Part shown: positions 7,563 through 9,427 of the stretch, one piece after another | How positions within the stretch are numbered: position 1 is the first letter of the stretch | How the letters are laid out: each line of letters begins with the position of its first letter | Source: Planctomycetota bacterium | GTDB taxonomy: Bacteria > Planctomycetota > GCA-002687715 > DRQF01 | Direction: 5' to 3' | DNA length: 9,427 nucleotides | Assembly: GCA_015485455.1 (NCBI GenBank) | Contig: WFTN01000012.1 | Coordinates: 1 to 9,427, forward strand | The notes under the pieces: generated by a model | The model's input: the letters and a program-made list of their open reading frames with translations, nothing else | The model's database searches: none | What the model was told of the DNA's origin: nothing | Translations under genes and position numbers: made by a program

Positions 7563-8036
7563 CTGAGCCTTACTCTTCCCCTGGGCGATCACAACTTTGA
7601 AGAAACTGCTGGGGCCCAAGCAAATACCACGACAGGAGCAACATGGGATGAAACTTGTGTCCCAGTGGCGCACGTTCGCAATTCCGAATCACAGCGTGGA
7701 CAACTCATTCCTGGAGGAATAGCTACGACCGATTGGGGGCAAGTTTGACGCCACTTTCCATACTAAATTGCGCCGTACCCGACATCCTCGCCATGAAACA
7801 GGGGTAGACAGCGCTCAGATTGCGTCTTCTATAGAGAATCCCTGGCGGTAACAGCTGCGGTTCTTGCGGTCTTTATCCAAAGGGCCGCCACAACGGGGAC
7901 AACCCATGTTGGCTTCATGAGTCCGAGATACGACAACGACGAGTCTCTGTCCTCACAGGCAGAGCAATTCTGCTCCAAGTTCATGATTCGTGACATCATA
8001 TTGACGAGCACAGTCCAAACAGGCACTTAGTCTCAC
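7563..8036 (-). pseudogene. Decayed multi-zinc-ribbon protein (zf-TFIIB-like)
   Basis: Four blocks of recognisable zinc-ribbon sequence lie in order but in different frames. Block 1 (8036-7815) starts with GTG, nine bases after GGGAGGA (8046-8052): CLDCARQYDV, then CL-TGA-GQRL with TGA at 7953-7955 where Cys is expected, SRTHEANMGCPRCGGPL, and CYRQGFSIED with one ribbon cysteine missing. Block 2 (7818-7723): AVYPCFMARMSGTAQF followed by SMESGVKLAP, where the family would have C-P-x-C and C-x-x-C-G; Tyr and Ser replace cysteines. Block 3 (from 7708): MSCPRCDSEL. Block 4 (7673 to about 7563): PCCSCRGICLGPSSFFKVV, matching the CxxCxGxWL...F pattern of TFIIB-type ribbons. From memory, intact relatives carry these ribbons in this order in one protein. 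Frameshifts, a stop and lost cysteines indicate decay, although read errors could explain some indels. A weak further match (PCFRNNGNLG, about 7520) suggests the gene once extended further. Family naming is by pattern recognition only. Confidence 0.65.
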
Positions 8037-8045
8037 CGATGTTTG

Positions 8046-8052
8046 TCCTCCC
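8046..8052 (-). promoter_or_regulatory. Retained Shine-Dalgarno of the zinc-ribbon remnant
   Basis: GGGAGGA on the minus strand, nine bases before the GTG at 8034-8036. This strong site fixes the probable original start immediately before the first CxxC and shows that the beginning of the gene has survived. Confidence 0.5.
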
Positions 8053-8080
8053 GACGATTCTACTTCAGAAGCGTCATACT

Positions 8081-8263
8081 TTATTTAAGGTCCATCGCCA
8101 ATATAGACCCACTGGTAGATATTCCGATCTCGTCTTCTTCACCGCAGAAGCAATACGGAACCAGGTCTAATTCCGCTGTTCTGTCTTCTGGCCAGTGAGT
8201 CCGCAGTCTTGGACAAGGGATACCTAATCCTGTAGGGTTCCATACTTGGGAACGCTGGGTCAT
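8081..8263 (-). CDS. Possible small cysteine-containing protein of unknown function
   Basis: A 60-codon reading frame from ATG (8261-8263) to TAA (8081-8083), 44 bases upstream of the zinc-ribbon remnant on the same strand. The product has GIPCPRLRTHWPEDR followed by LVPYCFCGEEDEIG. This is close to a four-cysteine zinc ribbon (CPxC...CxCG) with Leu in place of the second cysteine, so it may be a small zinc-ribbon protein or a decayed one. No Shine-Dalgarno precedes the ATG, and its start overlaps the leader of the divergent DUF1697 gene. It could equally be a chance frame. Confidence 0.2.
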   Translation of the reverse strand: MTQRSQVWNPTGLGIPCPRLRTHWPEDRTAELDLVPYCFCGEEDEIGISTSGSILAMDLK

Positions 8264-8282
8264 GGGTTCAGCATTCAGTCAA

Positions 8283-8287
8283 GGGAG
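8283..8287 (+). promoter_or_regulatory. Shine-Dalgarno favouring the GTG start of the DUF1697 gene
   Basis: GGGAG lies eight bases before GTG (8296-8298) but 20 bases before the in-frame ATG (8308-8310). Spacing therefore favours GTG, whereas family members usually begin close to the conserved Trp/Tyr-Ile-Ala-Leu, which favours ATG. The difference is four residues. Confidence 0.5.
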
Positions 8288-8295
8288 ACGTTGTT

Positions 8296-8847
8296 GTGGC
8301 CAAATCAATGCAGACTTGGATTGCACTCTTTCGAGGCATCAATGTTGGCGGCAAGAACATTCTTCCGATGGCCGAACTCCGGCAGATTCTCGAATCACTG
8401 GGGTTAGAGAATGTACGCACCTACATTCAAAGTGGGAACGTGTTGTTTGATTCAAGAGCTAGATTGGCTTCGCCCCTTGGCAAGAAAATCTCGCGTTGCA
8501 TCGAAGCACAAAAGGGCTTTCGCCCAGAAATTCTCCTACTTACCCCCAAGGGACTACAGGACGCGGTGAAATCCAATCCTTTTGCTAAGGCAGTTTCTGA
8601 CCCGCAGACTCTCCATTTCCTTTTTCTTGCCGAGCCAGCCTCCAACTTTGATAGCGAAGCTGTAGAAGCGGTGAAGTCTCAGTCAGAAGAATTTCGATTG
8701 ACCGAGAAAGTGTTCTATCTTCACGCTCCAGATGGGATCGGGCGTTCAAGACTTGCGGCCAAAGTTGAGAAACTTCTTGGCATACGTGCGACAGGGAGAA
8801 ACTTTCGGACTGTTGAGAAGATCTTGGCAATGGTGTCTGACAGCTGA
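8296..8847 (+). CDS. DUF1697 family protein
   Basis: A 183-residue soluble protein that spans the whole DUF1697 family, whose members are usually about 170-185 residues. The diagnostic N-terminal motif is TWIALFRGINVGGKNILPM (7-25), followed by TYIQSGNVLF (42-51) and the C-terminal ATGRNFRTVEKI (165-176). The role of DUF1697 proteins is not established, and no catalytic residues can be named with confidence. No signal peptide or membrane segment is seen. The gene stands alone: the flanking stretches have no intact gene on its strand, and no convincing promoter was found upstream. The GTG start is chosen for its ribosome site; the ATG four codons later is the alternative. The reading frame is intact, in contrast with the eroded DNA on both sides. 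Confidence 0.9.
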   Translation: MAKSMQTWIALFRGINVGGKNILPMAELRQILESLGLENVRTYIQSGNVLFDSRARLASPLGKKISRCIEAQKGFRPEILLLTPKGLQDAVKSNPFAKAVSDPQTLHFLFLAEPASNFDSEAVEAVKSQSEEFRLTEKVFYLHAPDGIGRSRLAAKVEKLLGIRATGRNFRTVEKILAMVSDS

Positions 8848-8985
8848 CCATTGGACTATCAAAGTGCTGGCCTGCGAATGAGGCTGTCTAGACTTGCGAA
8901 TGCTGCCTTTGAGGGTTGGGCCTTCAGGACTTCGCATTGGTGTTTCAAAACTTGGTCTCGAAGATGTATTTATTTCATAGATGAC

Positions 8986-9060
8986 GGCACCTAGGGTGCC
9001 AAGAAGGGTGGGGATTCCACCTCCAAACCCCCGAGGTTTGAGAGGCATACCTCGGATGCC
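8986..9060. repeat. Array of four tandem perfect hairpins
   Basis: Four short perfect inverted repeats follow each other with only 6, 2 and 3 bases between them. They are GGCACC/GGTGCC with a TAG loop (8986-9000), GGTGG/CCACC with a five-base loop (9007-9021), CAAACC/GGTTTG with a five-base loop (9024-9040), and GGCAT/ATGCC with a seven-base loop (9044-9060). No T-run follows on either strand, so it is not a simple terminator. Such density suggests a folded RNA or a palindromic mobile repeat of the REP/MITE kind. Orientation and transcription are unknown. The array lies between DUF1697 and a transposase-like nuclease gene. Confidence 0.6.
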
Positions 9061-9113
9061 GACAGCCAAGATAAATGAGGCCAGCTGCCAACCGAACCTC
9101 AAAGACCGTGGCG

Positions 9114-9142
9114 AAAAAAGTTCGAATTGCCCTTAAGAACTT
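9114..9142 (-). terminator. Possible weak intrinsic terminator after the Rpn-like gene
   Basis: On the minus strand AAGTTC (9142-9137) pairs with GAACTT (9123-9118) across a 13-base loop and is followed by further T residues (9117-9114). It lies about 38 bases after the stop codon of the Rpn-like gene. The stem has only six pairs, is A/T-rich and has a large loop, so it may not function. Confidence 0.25.
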
Positions 9143-9179
9143 GGCTGCTGACACCTCTCAGGGCATGAGGCCACTGTAA

Positions 9180-9427
9180 CTATCGCAGCGCTTCATCAAC
9201 TGTCTTGGCCGCCGACACCCGTTTCAAATAGATGACCAATTGATCGAGGTTGGCGTCGTCAATCTTACGATTCTGCTCGACGGTTATCCGGGGAAAACGC
9301 GAGTTTAGAATAATTCGAAGCGCTTTGGCCGTGGCTTCCGCGCGGCCTTCCTCACGGCCTTCCTCTCGCCCCTGGACTCGGCCTTCTTCTCTGAGTTTTT
9401 GGCCTGTTGTCTTGATCAATGTTTCCA
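9180..9427 (-). CDS. C-terminal tail of an Rpn-family / PD-(D/E)XK transposase-like nuclease (cut by the right edge)
   Basis: The frame is open from the right edge to TAG (9180-9182), giving the last 82 residues. It starts with ETLIKTTGQKLREEGR, then a charged repeat in which G-R-E-E and similar units recur (GREEGREEGRAEA), followed by ALRIILNSRFPRITVEQN and a helical end, NLDQLVIYLKRVSAAKTVDE. Family knowledge: many Rpn/YhgA-like recombination-promoting nucleases and PF12784-type proteins end in just such a charged GxxEG repeat helix and a domain with RFP/RFG...L..WL; the catalytic PD-(D/E)XK core would lie beyond the window. A TTG within the frame is not needed as a start, because the frame continues to the edge. 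The DNA of the charged tract is a degenerate repeat. The family call is likely but rests on the tail only. Confidence 0.7.
   Translation of the reverse strand, partial: ETLIKTTGQKLREEGRVQGREEGREEGRAEATAKALRIILNSRFPRITVEQNRKIDDANLDQLVIYLKRVSAAKTVDEALR

Larger units (their letters stand above)
8848..9179. other. Gene-free stretch with a cluster of palindromes
   Basis: There is no credible gene here. A minus-strand frame from 9102 to 8746 crosses the end of the DUF1697 gene in antisense and has no ribosome site or recognisable family; its first third simply reads through the palindromes. The left part (8848-8985) shows only a direct repeat TGCGAATG (8873-8880 and 8895-8902) and a distant inverted pair GACAGC/GCTGTC (8839-8844, 8883-8888). 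The right part contains the hairpin array and a possible terminator, listed separately. The region may be a dispersed repeat or a structured RNA. Confidence 0.6.

Noticed and set aside
7953..7955. Reassignment of TGA as a sense codon in this organism.
   Set aside because: The large glycosyltransferase and DUF1697 genes end at TGA at the expected family lengths, so TGA is a normal stop here.
7829..8026. A 65-codon minus-strand GTG frame.
   Set aside because: It is a shifted frame of the zinc-ribbon remnant; the recognisable zinc-ribbon motifs lie in another frame that starts at 8036 after a strong ribosome site.
8237..8253. Small hairpin GTTCC/GGAAC with a seven-base loop before DUF1697.
   Set aside because: Five pairs, no T-run and no known element; too weak to call a terminator or operator.
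8746..9102. A 118-codon minus-strand frame antisense to the end of DUF1697 and through the hairpins.
   Set aside because: No ribosome site or family; it overlaps a well-supported gene in antisense. Its openness over the palindromes is better explained by the repeat itself.
9340..9400. Degenerate tandem repeat in the DNA near the right edge, examined as a possible CRISPR or satellite.
   Set aside because: It is the coding sequence of the charged G-R-E-E tract of the Rpn-like tail; units are too short and there are no spacers.
1..9427. tRNA, rRNA and CRISPR arrays.
   Set aside because: None was recognised by eye on either strand; no cloverleaf ending or regularly spaced repeats were seen.

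Overview
The window looks like a chromosomal segment of a bacterium with many signalling kinases, most likely a planctomycete or a neighbouring phylum. This is an inference. It rests mainly on the membrane Ser/Thr kinase fused to a formylglycine-generating-enzyme-like (FGE) domain, whose whole architecture (kinase, one transmembrane helix, coiled coil, a W/P-rich connector, FGE-like domain) recurs in Planctomycetota. A multi-zinc-ribbon protein remnant and a DUF1697 protein fit but do not prove it. Base composition looks moderate and similar throughout by eye; it was not computed.

Layout. On the minus strand, positions 1-4031 hold two overlapping glycosyltransferase genes. The first to be transcribed is a very unusual 1296-residue protein with two complete GT4-type (GT-B fold) glycosyltransferase domains joined by about 385 residues of predicted coiled coil. 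The next starts with GTG inside the stop codon of the first and runs off the left edge. This looks like the end of a surface-polysaccharide operon, read from a good sigma70-like promoter at 4070-4098. A 520-base divergent intergenic region follows, and then, on the plus strand, the 930-residue kinase-FGE gene (4554-7346) with its own Shine-Dalgarno and a plausible promoter. The FGE-like domain lacks the catalytic cysteine pair.

From 7347 to 8295 there is no intact gene. The minus strand carries the decayed remains of a multi-zinc-ribbon protein (7563-8036): four homologous blocks in shifted frames, with an in-frame TGA exactly where a zinc cysteine is expected and further cysteines lost. It kept a good ribosome binding site. 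An intact DUF1697 gene follows (8296-8847, plus strand). The stretch 8848-9179 has no gene but contains a run of four compact perfect hairpins in 75 bases (8986-9060), with a fifth, mutually exclusive pairing. At the right edge is the C-terminal tail of a minus-strand Rpn/PD-(D/E)XK transposase-like nuclease.

The genes do not form one obvious pathway. The glycosyltransferases belong together. The kinase is divergently transcribed and could sense or regulate the envelope, but nothing in the sequence shows a link. The right half looks like eroding accessory DNA. The items most worth following up are the hairpin array, the GT/coiled-coil/GT fusion and the zinc-ribbon remnant with its TGA-for-Cys codon.
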